DNA from: Notamacropus eugenii
Taxonomy: Eukaryota; Chordata; Mammalia; Diprotodontia; Macropodidae
Length of the DNA stretch: 64,000 bases
Direction of reading: 5' to 3'
NCBI RefSeq assembly: GCF_028372415.1
Contig: NC_092876.1
Location: forward strand, 219,467,528 to 219,531,527
The notes beneath the pieces were generated by a model that had not been told where the DNA came from, did no database searches, and was given only the letters and a program-made list of their open reading frames with translations. The position numbers were made by a program, and so were the translations under genes. Of the stretch, positions 44,390 through 57,372 are shown piece after piece (position 1 is the stretch's first letter; every line of letters starts with the position of its first letter).

Positions 44390-46735
44390 TTACACTTAAA
44401 TACAAAATGAAAAAAGAAGAAAAAAAACATTGTCTTGTACATAGCAGACCATAACAGAGGATTCATTATAAAACAATTTACATTTCCATTTCAAGAAAAC
44501 CTATATAATAAATACTATACACTGTTTTCAAAGCTGTCCAGCTTTTCTTTGCTTCTTTGTTGGTTTTCTTTTGTTTTCTTTTTACTTTATTACTTCTCCT
44601 TCCTCCCCCACCACCTAAAGAAGGCTACTATTAATTGTAGATATATAGACATATACACAGGTACCTATAAACACATATAGATGTACATATAAACTCATAC
44701 ACACATATAATGCCTATTTTTTCCTATCAACTATTTCTCTGAAGGTAGATAGCATCTTCCTTCATAAGTCCAAGTCTTTCCATGTTTTTTTAAATCAACT
44801 AGCTCATCATTTCCTATGCCACAGCAATATTCAAACCCAATCACATCCTGAGAGATTGTCTATGAAAGTTCACCCCAATTTTCTGCGTTCCTTCTATTCC
44901 TGTAGATATAGGTTTTATTTATACAAAAAAAATTTAATTTAAAATAATTAAAATTTTCCTTTTTACACTTCAACAATGCTCTCACGTTATAATATAGTTT
45001 AAAGTATGATACTGCTGAATCTATTTCCTTTACATCCCTTTTTCCTGTTTTTTTTCAGCTCCTGACCTTTTGTTCTTCCAAATGAACTTTGTTATTATTT
45101 TTCTAACTCAGTAAAAATGTTTTTTAGTAATTTATTTGGGATGACATTGAATAAATAGATTAGTTAGGAAAAATTTTCATTTTAAAAATTATATTGACTT
45201 TCTAACTCATGGATAATAAATATTACTTAAGTCATTTAGATCTAAGTTTATTTATATAAAAGGTCTTTTATGTTTCTGTTCATATAGTTCCTGTGTCTGT
45301 TTTGGCAGGTGTATACTCAAGTAGTTTATGTTATCTAGGTATTTTAGATGGTCTAAAACCAATATTGAATAATATTGCTGACACTGTAGTTTCTCCATTT
45401 TTCACTTTTGATTAAATCTAACTTTGTCTGACATCATGATCAGTATCCCTGATTTTTTTATGTACTAAATTCTACTCTTGTCCTTTATTATATTTTTGTG
45501 TGTATCTCTCATTTTTATGTTTCCTGAAAGCAACATGTTGTTGAATTAAACTTTTTAATCTGCTACCTATTTCTGTTTTGTGAATTAATTTGTCCTATTC
45601 ACATTCTAAGCTACAATTACTTGTGTATTTTTCTCCTTCCTATTTTTCCTCAATATCCTTCTTAACCTACTTACCCTATACCTCCTCACTCCTCTGCTTT
45701 ACTTCTACCTGCCCTCCTATTCCTTAAACTACTTTAATCCTGTAAGAGTCTCTCCCTTATCCTCTCCCCTCCACACGATCCCCTAGCCCTCTTGCTTCTT
45801 TTTGAATTTAAAAGACTTTTATGCCCTTCTAGATATATGTTGTTTTTCCCTCTTAAACCCAATCCTGGTGAGAATATTGTATTTTCACTGCATAATCATT
45901 GCACCATGTTTTTTTAGTCCCAAAATTGGTTTGTAACCTTTCATTGTGTAATTGTCTCATGGTATAATTCTGTTGATCATGCTGCCAAAAAGATAAACAG
46001 AGCAGCAATGTATTCACCAGTGACATATGGAAACACATTTATCTCTCCATTGTGAGTTGCTAGCCTAGAATTCTCAATGTTCCGGCATTGTCAGTATTCC
46101 ATTTTAATGTATATTCATGAGTATTCCATCCATCCTAATCTTGCCCCGAAGACAATTTAATAATAAATGATTTTTAAGTACCAGCACAATGGTTTTTTTG
46201 TTAATAAACTTCACATAATGGTCACATTCCACTTTTTTGCAAAAAAATTTGGCCTAACTCTGTGATTATTATGTGATGAAATATGGTAATGTTTCAGCAC
46301 TACCTGCTCTCCTCCCAACTAGCTTCTTCTGTATCAGTTTTTCCTTTTATGTCTCTTCTATGAGATAATTACTCCTATTTATCTGTCCCTACACAGTTAT
46401 ATTTTTTTTAGGATCACTCCATTATACTCACCTCAGCCCTTGCCTTTCTTTCAAATTGCTCAAACAGTGATGATAATCACAAGAGTACTGCTAATATTTT
46501 CACATATACAAATAAACAGTTTGACCTTATTGAGAATTTTATAATTGGTCTTTTATGTTTACCATATATTTCTCCTGGATGTTATGTGTCGAATTTCCCC
46601 TTAAGTTTTAGGGTTTTTATCACAAAACCCTGAAAGTTTTTCGGTTCATTAAATGTCCAGGTTGTTTTCCCCTTCATTCAGGATTATACTGAACTTTGCT
46701 GGATAAATTACCCTTGCTCATAACCACAACTCTTT
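44390..46735 (-). mobile_element. L1/HAL1-type element, antisense, copy B
   Basis: The left edge (44390-44900: 'gaaaacctatataataaata', 'ctgtccagcttttctttgc') parallels 46740-47350 and 61245-61640 and appears to be the shared 3' end. The element then runs through RT-like sequence (about 45040-45400) and the endonuclease/spacer region to the ORF1 C-terminus near 46520-46720. Confidence 0.65.
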
Positions 46736-47099
46736 TTCTAAAAAAATATTTTTCAAAATTAATTTATTTTAAACTTAAATGCTAAAACAAATACACAATA
46801 AGGAAAGAGAAAGGCACAAAACCTAAATACAAAGTAAGAAAAGAAAAAAAGCACTGCCATGTATACAACAGAACATAAGAGAAGATACAAAAATATACAG
46901 CAATAAATTTCCATTTCAAGACAACTTATATAATAAATACTATACATTGGGTTCATAGATGACCATCTTTTCTTTGCTTCCTTGTAAGCTTTCTTTTGTT
47001 CTCTGCTGTGCACTTTTTAGTTTGTTCTTTTTCCCCCTTTTCTTCCCCCCTTCCCTGCCAGAAGGCTACAATTAAATGCAGATTTACACGCATACACAC

Positions 47100-47170
47100 A
47101 CAGAGAAACATACAAAGATAGATAGATAGATATATATATATATATACACACACACACATATATATCCACA
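47100..47170. repeat. GATA/TA/CA simple repeat
   Basis: 'agatagatagatag' followed by tatata and cacaca runs inside copy C. Confidence 0.75.
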
Positions 47171-47716
47171 TACATACACACACAATCATATACTTAGATA
47201 GCTATAATAATGTTCATATATAGACATATACATTCATATGCATCTGTGTATGATCATACTGTACTTCCTGGTCTTCTGTTTCTCTGAGGGTAGATAACCT
47301 CTTCCTTTGTAAGTCCAAGTTTTTCCATATTTTTCTAAATCCACCAATTCATCATTTCCTACACCACAGCAATATTCCAACCTTATACCATCCAGTTATT
47401 TTAAATAGTCTAAAACAATATTGATTAATATGGTCAATATATGGGGTAGTTTCCCTATTTTTCTCTTTTGATTAAATCTATTTTAGCTTTAGCTTTGTCT
47501 GAGATCATGATTACTACCCCTGCTTTTTTCCCCTAATAAATTCTATTCCTGGTCTTTTATGTTTGTGTGAATCTCTTATTTCCTATCCTTTCTGACTCCT
47601 CTACTTTACTTTAACCCACTATCTTGTTCTCCTATTATTTAACCTACCCTCACTCTCCAAGAATCCTTCCCTTATCCTCCAATTTCCATTAATTTAAATA
47701 TCATTCTATACCCTCC

Positions 47717-47820
<104 letters not shown>

Positions 47821-49257
47821 TTGTTCCTTCTTAAACCCATTGCCAATGAAAGGCTTCCAGAAATCCAGCCTTCCTCCCTCATCTTTCTTCTGTGTCAATT
47901 CTTCCTCCTGCACCTCATTTGAGTAATATAATTATCCTTTTCATCTTTTCCTAAATAGTTTTGCTTTTCAGAATCACATTATACTCAGGTCTACCCCAAT
48001 CTTTCTTTTAAACTATCCAATTACTAATAACAATCTTAGATATGTGTTCTACATTTCCTCATAAAAAAGATGAATAGTCTGTCCTTATTGAGTCCCTTGT
48101 AATTAGTCTCTGATATATAGCTTTTATTTCTCTTGAATCTTATATGTCAAATCTTCCCTTAAGTTTGGAGTGTTTATTTTTTTTGACAAAATCCTGAAAA
48201 TCTGGCAATTCATTAAATATCCCTTTTTTTTTTTCCATTCAGGATTACACTTCCCTTTGCTGGGTATGATATTTTGGGCTGCAAGCCTAGTTCTTTTGCT
48301 CTTCAATACATATACTGTTTGAAGACCTGTAGTCTTTAGTGTCACTGCTCCTAAATCTTGTGTGATTCTAATTGTGGCACCATCATATTTAAATTTTTTT
48401 TTCTTGTTGCTCATAATATTTTATACTTGAGCTTGGGTTTCAGAATTAGACTATGATATTCCTGTAGGAATATCCTCCTAGGAACTCTTTCAGGTGGCGA
48501 TCAGTGGATTAAAAAAAATTAATTTCTATTTTCTGTTTCTAGAAAATGTTATTTAATTATTTCTTATATTACTGTATCAAGATACTTTTTTTTATTGTAG
48601 CTTTCAGGTAGTCTGATTATTCTTATGTTTTCTATTCTAGATCTGTTTTCCAGATCAATTACTTTTCTTATGAAATATTTCACATTCTCTCTTATTTGTT
48701 CATTTATTATACTTTGTTTGCACTAGCTTTTTTGTTCTGTGAAACACAGAACTACGGTCCTTAAACATAGTAACTGCTAGGTATTGTGTGATCTTTATTG
48801 TAGCTCCATGATATTTAAATTGTTTTTTCTTGTTGCTTCCAAATGTTTTCTCCTTAACTATGATATTCCTGTAAGTTTTCCTCCTGGGATATCTTTTAGG
48901 TGGTGATCAGTGGATTTTTTCTATTTCTATTTTGCCTTCTTGTTCTTCATGGCAATTTTCCTTGTCAATTTCCTGTAATAATCTATCAAAATTCTTTTTT
49001 ATTATAATTTTCAAGTGGTCCAAGTATTCGTATATTATTTCCCCTCATCTATTCTCCAGATTGGTTGCTTTTCTGATGAAATGTTTCACTTTATCTTCTA
49101 TTTTTTCATTCTTTTGACTTTGTTCTGTGATTTCTTGGTGCCTTCAAATGCCGTTAACTTCCCCTTGCCCAGTTCTAGTTTTCAAGGAATTTTTTTTCGT
49201 CCTCAAGTTTTTGATTCTCTATTTCCAGTTGGTTGACTTTCTTTTACTGATGCACGC

Positions 49258-49336
49258 ATTTCCTTCCTTCCTTCCTTCCTTCCTTCCTTCCTTCCTTCCT
49301 TCCTTCCTTCCTTCCTTCCTTCCTTCCTTCCTTCCA
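49258..49336. repeat. (TTCC)n microsatellite
   Basis: About 19 tandem tetranucleotide units within copy C; homopyrimidine on the plus strand. Confidence 0.9.
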
Positions 49337-49479
49337 TTCTTTCCCTTTTTGGCAGATATATTCTGACCACTTTGGAGTATAGTAGGCCTATTGCCTCCCT
49401 CTGTTAAGAATACTTTACTTCTCATAATGGAGTCTAAGATAATAGTCTTTTTTTTTTTTTTTTGCTACCATATTGTGGG

Positions 49480-49985
49480 CTCTTATAGAGCTGGTAAGTC
49501 AGAATTTTTTCCTGCCTAGGAAATGTTGTCTCTCTAGTCTTGTGCATGTGAATTTGATTTGTTGCAGCTAAGTGCAGAGCCTCACATTTATCTCTATTAA
49601 ATTTCATCTGATTAGGTCTTAGCTTATTGAGATATTTTTGGATCCTGCTGCTGTCATCCAATATGTTTTGTCAACCCACCCTATTTTGTGTCATCTGTAA
49701 TTTAGCAAGCATGCCATCTATCCCTTCATTCAATTCATAAATAGAAATTGTGAACAGCAAGGGGCCAAACACAGATTCCCGGGATACTCCATTAGAACTT
49801 CAAGTTGCACTGAGCCATTAAGGGCTATTTTGGGGGTTCAGACATTCAATCAATTACAAATCCACATAATTATACCATTATCTAACTCATATCTCACCAT
49901 TTTGTCCATAAGAATAATGTGAAAAATATTATCAAATACTTTGTTAAAATCCAGGTGAACTCCAAGTAAAGCATACTCTTAATTT
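49480..49985 (-). repeat. CR1/L3 LINE, RT region, antisense
   Basis: 'gtgtcatctgtaatttagca', 'aacacagattcccgggatac', 'cattgtgt'-type blocks and 'actttgttaaaatccaggtg' are the reverse complement of CR1/L3 reverse-transcriptase sequence. A 23-bp poly-T run lies at about 49449-49463. Confidence 0.65.
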
Positions 49986-50035
49986 ACATGTGAGGGCAGG
50001 AGTGGAGCCAAACCAAATCTAATTTTATTGGCATT

Positions 50036-50055
50036 GAAAATTCCCAGTTAGGAAG
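50036..50055 (+). repeat. Target-site duplication, left, of the HAL1-like element
   Basis: 'gaaaattcccagttaggaag' corresponds to 'gaaaattcagttaggaag' at 52579-52596, identical except for a 2-base indel. Confidence 0.8.
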
Positions 50056-52578
50056 ATGGGGAGAAGCAGGGACCTGCTACTGCTCTCCCTCCAAACCCCT
50101 CAAAAAAACCCTGTAAAAATGACCAAACAAATTCTAGAGCAGCAGAAGTCACAAAATGACAGACTGGAGTAAATTGCCAGCCCAAGACAATCTGGAAGGT
50201 CAACTGAAGGATCTATCACACCGGGCTGGGAGCAGAGTGAAGTTCTGTGTGGGCCACACCTGCATGGACTGAGCAGGAACAGGCCTTAGGGGACTGAATT
50301 GCTGGTGGCTGCTGTGGATTCCAGACTTCTCAACAGACAAACACTAAAGACAGCTTCAAAGGTCAGCGGGAAGGGTCTCTCACCTGGCTGAGAGGGGAGT
50401 ATGGTCCAGCCCCAGCCCTAGTTCCAGGGTGGTTACAGCCACTGCTGAAGCAGAGGCTGCTTCTGGAACCTTGCACTTATCAAAGTTCAAAAGTCAAGTA
50501 ATTAGCTGGGAAAATGAGCAGATGGGGGAAAAGAAACAGACTATAGATTTTTACTTTTTCGTAGAAGAGATATTTTCTTACATCATTGGTGATGAGCACG
50601 ATCAAAACATACAATCAAAAGAAGACAACAAAGCCAAAGCTCCTACATCCAAAGCCTTTAAGAAAAATATAAATTTCTCTCAGACCATGAAAGAGCTCAA
50701 AAAGGATTTTGAAAATCAAGTAAGAGAAGTGAGCAAAAATTGGGAAGAGAAATAAGAGTAATGCAAGAAAACCAGGAAAAATGAGTCAACAGCTTGCTAA
50801 AGGAAACAAAAAAAAATGCTGAATTAAATAACAGCTTTAGAATTAGACTAACCCAGATGACAAAAGAGGTCCAAAAAGTCAATGAGGAGAAGAATGCCTT
50901 AAAAAACATAATGAGCCAAATGGAAAAAGAGGTCCAAAAACCTACTGAAGAGAATAATTCTTTAACAATTAGAATGAAGCAGATGTAAGCTAATGACTTT
51001 ACAAGAAATCAAGAAATTATAAAACAAAACCAAAAGAACGAAAAAAATAGAAGACAATGTGAAGTATCTTAGTGGAAAAACAACTGACTTAGAAAATGTA
51101 TCTAGGAGAGCTAATTTTACAGTTAATTGGACTACATAAAAGCCATGATCAAAAAAAGAACCTAGACATCATCCTTCAAGAAATTATCAAGGAAAATTGC
51201 CCTAATATTCTAGAACCTGAGTGTAAAATAGAAATGGGAAGGTTCTACCAATCACCTCTTGAAAGAGATTCTTTCAAGGACAGGAAAGGGAAAGGAAAAC
51301 TAGGAGTAATGTAGCCAAATTCCAGAGTTCTCAGGTCAAGAAGAAAATATTACAAGCAGTCAGAAAGAAACAATTCAAATATTGTGGAAACACAATCAGG
51401 ATAACACAGGATTTAGCAGCTCTACTCTAAGGGACCAGAGGACTTGGAATATGATATTTCAGAGGTCAAAGGAGTTAGAATTAAAACCAAGAATCACCTA
51501 CCCAGCAAAAAATCCTTCAGGAGAAAAATGGAGCTTCAATGAAATAGAGGACTTCTAAGCATTCTTATTGAAAAGAGCAGAGTTGAATAGAAAATCTGAC
51601 TTTCAAATACAAGTATCAAGAGTAGCATGAAAAGGTAAACAGGAAAGAAAAACCATAAGGGACTTCTTAAAGTTGAACTGTTTACATTCCTACATGGAAA
51701 GTTGATATTTGTAACTCATGAGACTTTTCTCAGTATTAGAATAGTTGGAGGGAATACACACACACACACACACACACACATATTTGTATATGTATATATG
51801 AATATTAAGGAAATTAAGGGTTGAGAGGAATATATTAGGAGAAAGAGAAAGGGAGAGGTAGAATGTAGTAAATCATCTCACATAAAAGAGGCAAGATAAA
51901 GCTTTTATAATGGAAGGGAAGAAGGAGAAGGTGAGATGGAATAACTGAATCTTCCTTTCACTGATTTGACTTCAGGAAGGAATAATATACACACTCAGTT
52001 GAGTATGGACATTTATCTTACCCTACAGGAAACAAGGGGGAAGGGATAAGAGCGGGAGATAACAAAAGGGACAGCAGATTGGGGGAAGGGGTAATCAGAA
52101 GCAAACACTTTGGTAGAAAGACAGGTCAAAGGGGAGAACTGAATAAATGGAGGGGAGGACAGGATAGAGGGAAATATAATTAGTCTTTCACAACATCACT
52201 GTTAGGGAGGTATTTTTCATGACTATACATGTATAACCTAAATCAATTTGCTTGCCTTCTCAATGAAGGTGGGTGGGCAAGGGGAAAGGGAGAGAATGTG
52301 GAACTCAAAGCTTTAAAAATGAATGTTAGAGGTTGTTTTTACATGCAACTAGGAAATAAGATATATAAGCAATGGGGTATAAAAATTTATCTTAAACCTA
52401 CAGGAAAATAGAAGGGAAGGGGATAAGTGGGTGAGAAATATGGAGGACAGATTGAAGGAAAGGGCAATCAGAATACATGCTGTCCTGGGGTGCAAGTAGG
52501 TAGAAGATGGGGAGAAAATTTGAAATTCAAAATTTTGTGGAAATGAACGTTGAAAACTGAAAATAAATAAATTTATAT
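50056..52578 (+). mobile_element. Complete-looking HAL1-like (ORF1-only) retrotransposon
   Basis: A 2.52-kb sense insertion bounded by an 18-20-bp direct repeat. Modules: a GC-richer 5' leader (50056-50430), an ORF1 relic with a heptad-like coiled coil and the L1 ORF1 C-terminal domain (to about 51560), then a roughly 1-kb purine-rich 3' region with (CA)n at 51757-51780 and the end 'gaaaataaataaatttatat'. There is no endonuclease or reverse transcriptase between ORF1 and the 3' end, the hallmark of HAL1 elements. Such elements must rely on L1 enzymes to move. Confidence 0.75.
50429..51560 (+). pseudogene. ORF1-type nucleic-acid-binding protein of the HAL1-like element, broken
   Basis: The reading frame shifts several times. 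50429-50755 gives the N-terminal part ending 'MKELKKDFENQVREVSKNWE'. 50794-50988 gives a charged heptad stretch ('MSQMEKEVQKPTEENNSLTI'). 51361-51560 gives the C-terminal domain with 'KELELKPRITYPAKNPSGEK'. L1 ORF1 proteins trimerise through the coiled coil and bind RNA. This copy cannot encode an intact one because of internal stops and frameshifts. Confidence 0.7.
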
Positions 52579-52596
52579 GAAAATTCAGTTAGGAAG
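52579..52596 (+). repeat. Target-site duplication, right, of the HAL1-like element
   Basis: Partner of 50036-50055; see that entry. Confidence 0.8.
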
Positions 52597-52599
52597 CTC

Positions 52600-52770
52600 T
52601 ACCAATGCAGATTTGTGATGATTCTTAAATCTATAGTGTTAGAGAGCTGCCTGGGTCACACAGAGTTTAAATGATTTGCCTCAGTTTACACTTATGTCAG
52701 AGGTGTGATTCAAGCTCAGGTCTTCTGACAATGAGTCCAGCTCACTATCCATCATTCCCTGATGTCTTTA
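52600..52770 (-). repeat. MIR-related SINE
   Basis: 'gagagctgcctgggtcacac', 'aaatgatttgcctcagttta' and 'caagctcaggtcttctgac'. Confidence 0.6.
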
Positions 52771-52884
52771 CAACTCAACCAGTTACTTTTTCAGAAAAAA
52801 GAAATGGTCTTTTCTGGATAAAGCCATACCAGGTTTTAGTGATCATCACTTCTCCTTCAGGATAACCAAAACCATTCCAGAGGT

Positions 52885-53035
52885 TCATGTGTAAATTTCA
52901 GTTTTCTCACCTTCAAAATGAGAATAATAATCTTCGGGTGATACCTATTCTATAAGATCATTGTGAGGATTGAATGAGGTAATGTATGTGAAAGTACTAT
53001 ATAACTAAAAAGTCCTACATATGCTGTATATGTTC
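52885..53035 (+). repeat. MIR SINE, 3' half
   Basis: 'cagttttctcaccttcaaaa', 'ataagatcattgtgaggatt' and 'gtatgtgaaagtactatata'. Confidence 0.6.
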
Positions 53036-53239
53036 TTTTAAAATAATTTTTAAAATTAACAAACATTTTCTATTTTCTCTCCCTCCCACAAATTCAATTG
53101 GAAAAAACAAAACAAAAAGTGTTATGTTTTTAAAAAAAATAGGACACTTCAGCTATGAATAGCTGCAGTAAACATAATTCTACTAAAAATCAGAAGATTG
53201 AATAAAATCCTGGCTTATTTTACTGACAATTTTATCTTT

Positions 53240-53775
53240 TAGAAGGTTAAGAAAGCAATAAGGAGATATGTTTCTTTGGACTTAATTCTGACCCGGGAAG
53301 AATTGGTTTGTGAAATGGAAGTGACAGGAATGTTGAGAGAAAGGAGAGCAGTTGGAAGGGGCCTCAGAGGCATGCTAGTTCAATTTCCTAATTTGTCAAA
53401 TGAGAAAGCTGAATACTGGGGAGGCTAAGTGATTGATGTTTACTACTTGTGTGACCCAGCTAAAAAAAAAATGAGATTCAAACCTAGGTCTTGAGACTCC
53501 ACAGTCAAGCTCTTTCTACTATACCAAGAGAATGCTGATTGTAATTAGATATGTACCTCTTGATTTTAGGAAAGCAGATTTCAAAAAACTCAGAGGAAAG
53601 AAAGAAGTTTGGTCTCATGTTCTGATACATGAAAAAAAATTATTAAGTGACCCTAAAAAAACCCATACAATTATAAATGGTCCAGATGAAGAAGAACAGG
53701 GGGATGCTTCTGAAGAATCTAACATGGGTGCACAAGAAGGTTTTGGATACTCAGATCTTAAAAGGACATGAATGA
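53240..53775 (+). repeat. CR1/L3 LINE, endonuclease-RT junction, split by a SINE
   Basis: Before the insert, 'LDLILTREELVCEMEVTG' can be read (about 53279-53330). After it, 'VPLDFRKADFKKLRGKKEVW' (about 53553-53612). These match adjacent parts of the CR1/L3 polyprotein. A reversed MIR-like SINE occupies about 53345-53525. The 79-codon frame at 53532-53771 belongs to this LINE. Confidence 0.7.
53345..53525 (-). repeat. MIR-like SINE nested in CR1/L3
   Basis: 'ttggaaggggcctcagaggc', 'gagattcaaacctaggtctt' and 'ctttctactataccaag'. Confidence 0.55.
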
Positions 53776-53779
53776 AGCA

Positions 53780-56700
53780 TGAAAGGAAAAGCATATAACT
53801 AAGGATAAGGAAGAATATGAGCCTGTTTACTCAAGAAGGCAAAAGTCCCCCAAAAAATGAGATAGAAGAAAATTCTAAATTTAACAAAGAATGCATTAAA
53901 TTTATCTTCATCTCATATTCCCTTCCCTCACCTGCCCTGCCCCCCAAAAGAGAAAACAGTCTCTGAAGGCAATCTACTGTACTATAGACTCTATAATACA
54001 GGTAAATATGTTAGTCCTGTCAATAAACTCTGCTCTTCTACTTCCTTAAATTCATACCATACTGACCCTGGACAATTCCACCCCCTTCTCTCCCATGGAC
54101 AGCTCAGCTCTGTCCCTTGCTTTGGTGCTGACTTGGCTTGTTACCCTTTGCCACAGTCTTCAGCCATGCTACTGTCAGTACTTCTCCTCTTAGAACCCTT
54201 TCCAACCTCTCTTCTCCAGGAAAATGGTTGATGTTTCCTTGGATGTTTCTGATGAAACATGGACATGGAGGGGGTATGGACACCTGGGACTAATTCCTCC
54301 ATCCTGTCCCTTCCAGTTTCTACTTTTGATGGCAATCCAAAATCATCTATAACTCATTTTTACCTTCCCAATCCAGTGTCAGAAGGCACTACGTCCAGTA
54401 AATTCTAAACAAAAAATGACATCGACTATATTCTAAGAGATAAGAAGCAATTAAGTACACATATGGAAGTCATTTCTGAATCAGCGCCTGTGTGCAGTTA
54501 CACTACGGATTATGCAGAACAAAAGTCAACATCACCAAATTAGATGAAAAGGTGTTAAATGCTGTTTTGATGGTGTCAATCCAACCTAAACATACTATTG
54601 ATGCTAAAAAATGGAAAATGGATACAAATTCATTCTGATTAGCAATATTTCTTAAAAGATTTTAATTAATCAAACTAGTTACCTAAAGAACAGTTAAAGG
54701 CATCCAGAAATTGGTTCATCCAAGAAGTACTTGATTTCAAGATATGGGAAGCAAAGCAACAGTGATTTAGGGTATCAGTTTATGTGAAAGCATTGCGGAG
54801 GAGGTTTGTCAACAGTATCATCCAGCAATATCATCTCATAAAATAGTAAAAGATAGCAGACATAAAGGTCAGCTAAGAGAGCATGTAGCATGTAAGCCAG
54901 CTAACCCAGGTATTCTAAAAAACATGTATATTTGAGACAGAAAGGAGAACGCTAAAGATGTAAAATAAGTTAAACAGATTTGACAGCATTAGCATAAGGT
55001 TGTGTCCTTACTATTAATGATTCTTTATTGCCTACTGGATTAAATAAGGATGTGGAAAGGGCTTTTAAGAAAATAAAGTCAGGAAAAACTGTAGAGCTTG
55101 ACTAACTACTCACAAACAAAAGTTGGTATCAGTGTTAAGACGATTTTGAAAGCATCCAGGAACTGATTTCCAGAAGAGATATAAAAAGTCAAAACAAAAC
55201 AAAACTAGATTATATTACTACTTTAAAAAAAAAGTATCCAAAAATACTTCAGCAAATCCTAACTTATATACCTAATTTCTTATCTGCACAAAATCTTTCA
55301 CATACATTAAGGTTGTGTATTTTTAAGACTGGGTCTTCCTAATTTGCTGAGAATTTTGAAGTTCAGGAACTACTCACAGGCCTGATCCCACTACTAATTG
55401 ACCTGGGAGTTTTGGCCTGCTCCACTTGGTGGCCCCCCACTCTCAGGGGGTCAAAGTTAGTGGAGTCTACCAATAAGCACAGCCCACAAGAATTCAGAAA
55501 TCCTTAGAGTTCTGAGAGATCCAATAGCATAAGCATGAGTTATAGGAGTGCACCAATATGCCTAGTTTAAAGAATGTTTTTGGTAAAAATATGAGAAGGG
55601 AAAAGGCAAGCAATTATAGATAATTTCCTGCAGCAGATATATCTTTGAACAATTGGGTGAAAGGAATAGAGGATTCCATCTTATTTATTGCTTGTTGGCA
55701 ACATAAGAATTTAATTTGGTAAAGCAAAGTGCATTCTCAAGGGCTCCCTTTCAACAAGAGTTCTCTCACATAGGTTAAGATTATAAAAGGTTCCTTATTA
55801 TATATAATCAAGTGAGTTATAAAACTGGGAAACGTGTTCCTCATAGGATTTCCTTATAGCCACATCATGCTCAAGGTTCAAAGGAAAAAGGGATTCCCTG
55901 TAGGGGGTGAGACCATCCAGATACTTCTGACAAAGTCTCTTATCCACATTTGAAAAGCAAAGTACTTGAAGAATGCATGTATATCAAAGTATGGCAGGCA
56001 GAAAGATAGGTGATGTGTTAAATTATTCCATCAGCACACATATCTTAGACACACATTGTAGATGTACAATATGCTGGGTGCAGAATTGAAGAAGAGGAAG
56101 AAAGATGGTTGAATTGTGTTTGGGAAACTGGGCAGTAATTTTAATGATCCCAAGTTGCTCTCTGCCCCCAAACCCATCATTTAAACACTAATAGTCTCCT
56201 GATAATGTTATATAGCTTCAAATCATAGCACACTATGATCGCCAACTAATCAATTAATCAACTGCTGGGGATCTAGAGATCAATGGAGAGATGGACTCCA
56301 GTGCAAGACCATAGTGTATTATCAAAGACAATTTGCAAACATCAAGGAGCATAAAAGTTATCAAAGAAGTTATGATTGGAAGAACAGATGGGACAGTTAC
56401 AATAAGAATAAGAGGTCATAGACTGACAGGCTGAATGCTGCCCTGAGACCTTTGAAATTTAGAAGATCTGCAGAAAGGCTTTCACCCCATTGAACTGATC
56501 CTCTTTGGAAGATTTATGTGAAGACATAAACAATATTTATAGAGAATGAGGTTTGGATGGTTTTTGATCTGCAGTGATGAAGAGAGAATCCACATTGAGG
56601 TCACAAATCCATTGATGTGTTCAAGTAACCCAATGGAACAGAGAGCATTTTGGGATGTGGGATCAAATGATACAATATTGATAAATGACCTATCATGATG

Positions 56701-56850
56701 AGGATGTTAGTATTTGTTATTTGATATCATAGTCACGAAGGTTCTACCAACAGCTGTAGGATTCCTAACACTTTCCATTGGGGTTCCCTTTATATTTGTA
56801 CCAATTAGGAAATACACTTGATTTGGATTCAGATGTGGAATCAGAATCCC
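53780..56850. other. 3 kb without a recognised element
   Basis: AT-rich and unique-looking. 'tgtcaataaactctgctctt' near 54018 could be an LTR polyadenylation region, and 55380-55990 has a repeat-like texture, but neither could be confirmed. No coding signal above about 65 codons. Confidence 0.3.
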
Positions 56851-56854
56851 ATCT

Positions 56855-57052
56855 CTAGTATCAGTTGGTAAAGTGGATAGAGCACTGAACTGATTTCAAG
56901 CCCTGCCCCAGTAACTTCCTGGTTTTGTGACTGTAAGCTAGTCATTTAACCTCCCTGTGTCTCAGGGTCCTCATCTGTAAAATCAGGGAGTTGGATCTGA
57001 TGGGTTCTAAGCTTCCTTCCAGTTCTAAATCAATGATTCCCTGATTCTCCAT
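56855..57052 (+). repeat. MIR-like SINE
   Basis: 'agtggatagagcactgaact', 'gtcctcatctgtaaaatcag' and 'gcttccttccagttctaaat'. Confidence 0.7.
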
Positions 57053-57141
57053 GTTTAAACATAATTCCAGCCACCTCATGCCCAAACATAATACTAGTCA
57101 TACTATCAGATTGAATTCTTGGTTCTCAATTCACCCTAGAT

Positions 57142-57364
57142 CAGGGTTCTTAATTTTTTGTGTGTCATGGACCTCTTTGGCAGTCTGATAAAGGCTTTGA
57201 ACCCTTTCCAGAATAATGTTTTTAAATGCATAAAATACATATGATTATAAAGGAAATCAATTATATTGGGATAAAAATGGGGAAACTTTCTCGCCTAAGA
57301 TACAGACCCTCTGAAATTTATCCACAAACAGAGGAGTTCATGGACCATAGATTAAGAACACCTA
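57142..57364. mobile_element. hAT-like MITE with perfect 8-bp target duplication
   Basis: The left end 'cagggttcttaattttttg' and right end 'agattaagaacacct' are inverted. The flanks are ccctagat at both 57134-57141 and 57365-57372. The central CTAG is typical of hAT target sites. Relatives lie at 25313 and 39131. It has no transposase coding. Confidence 0.8.
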
Positions 57365-57372
57365 CCCTAGAT

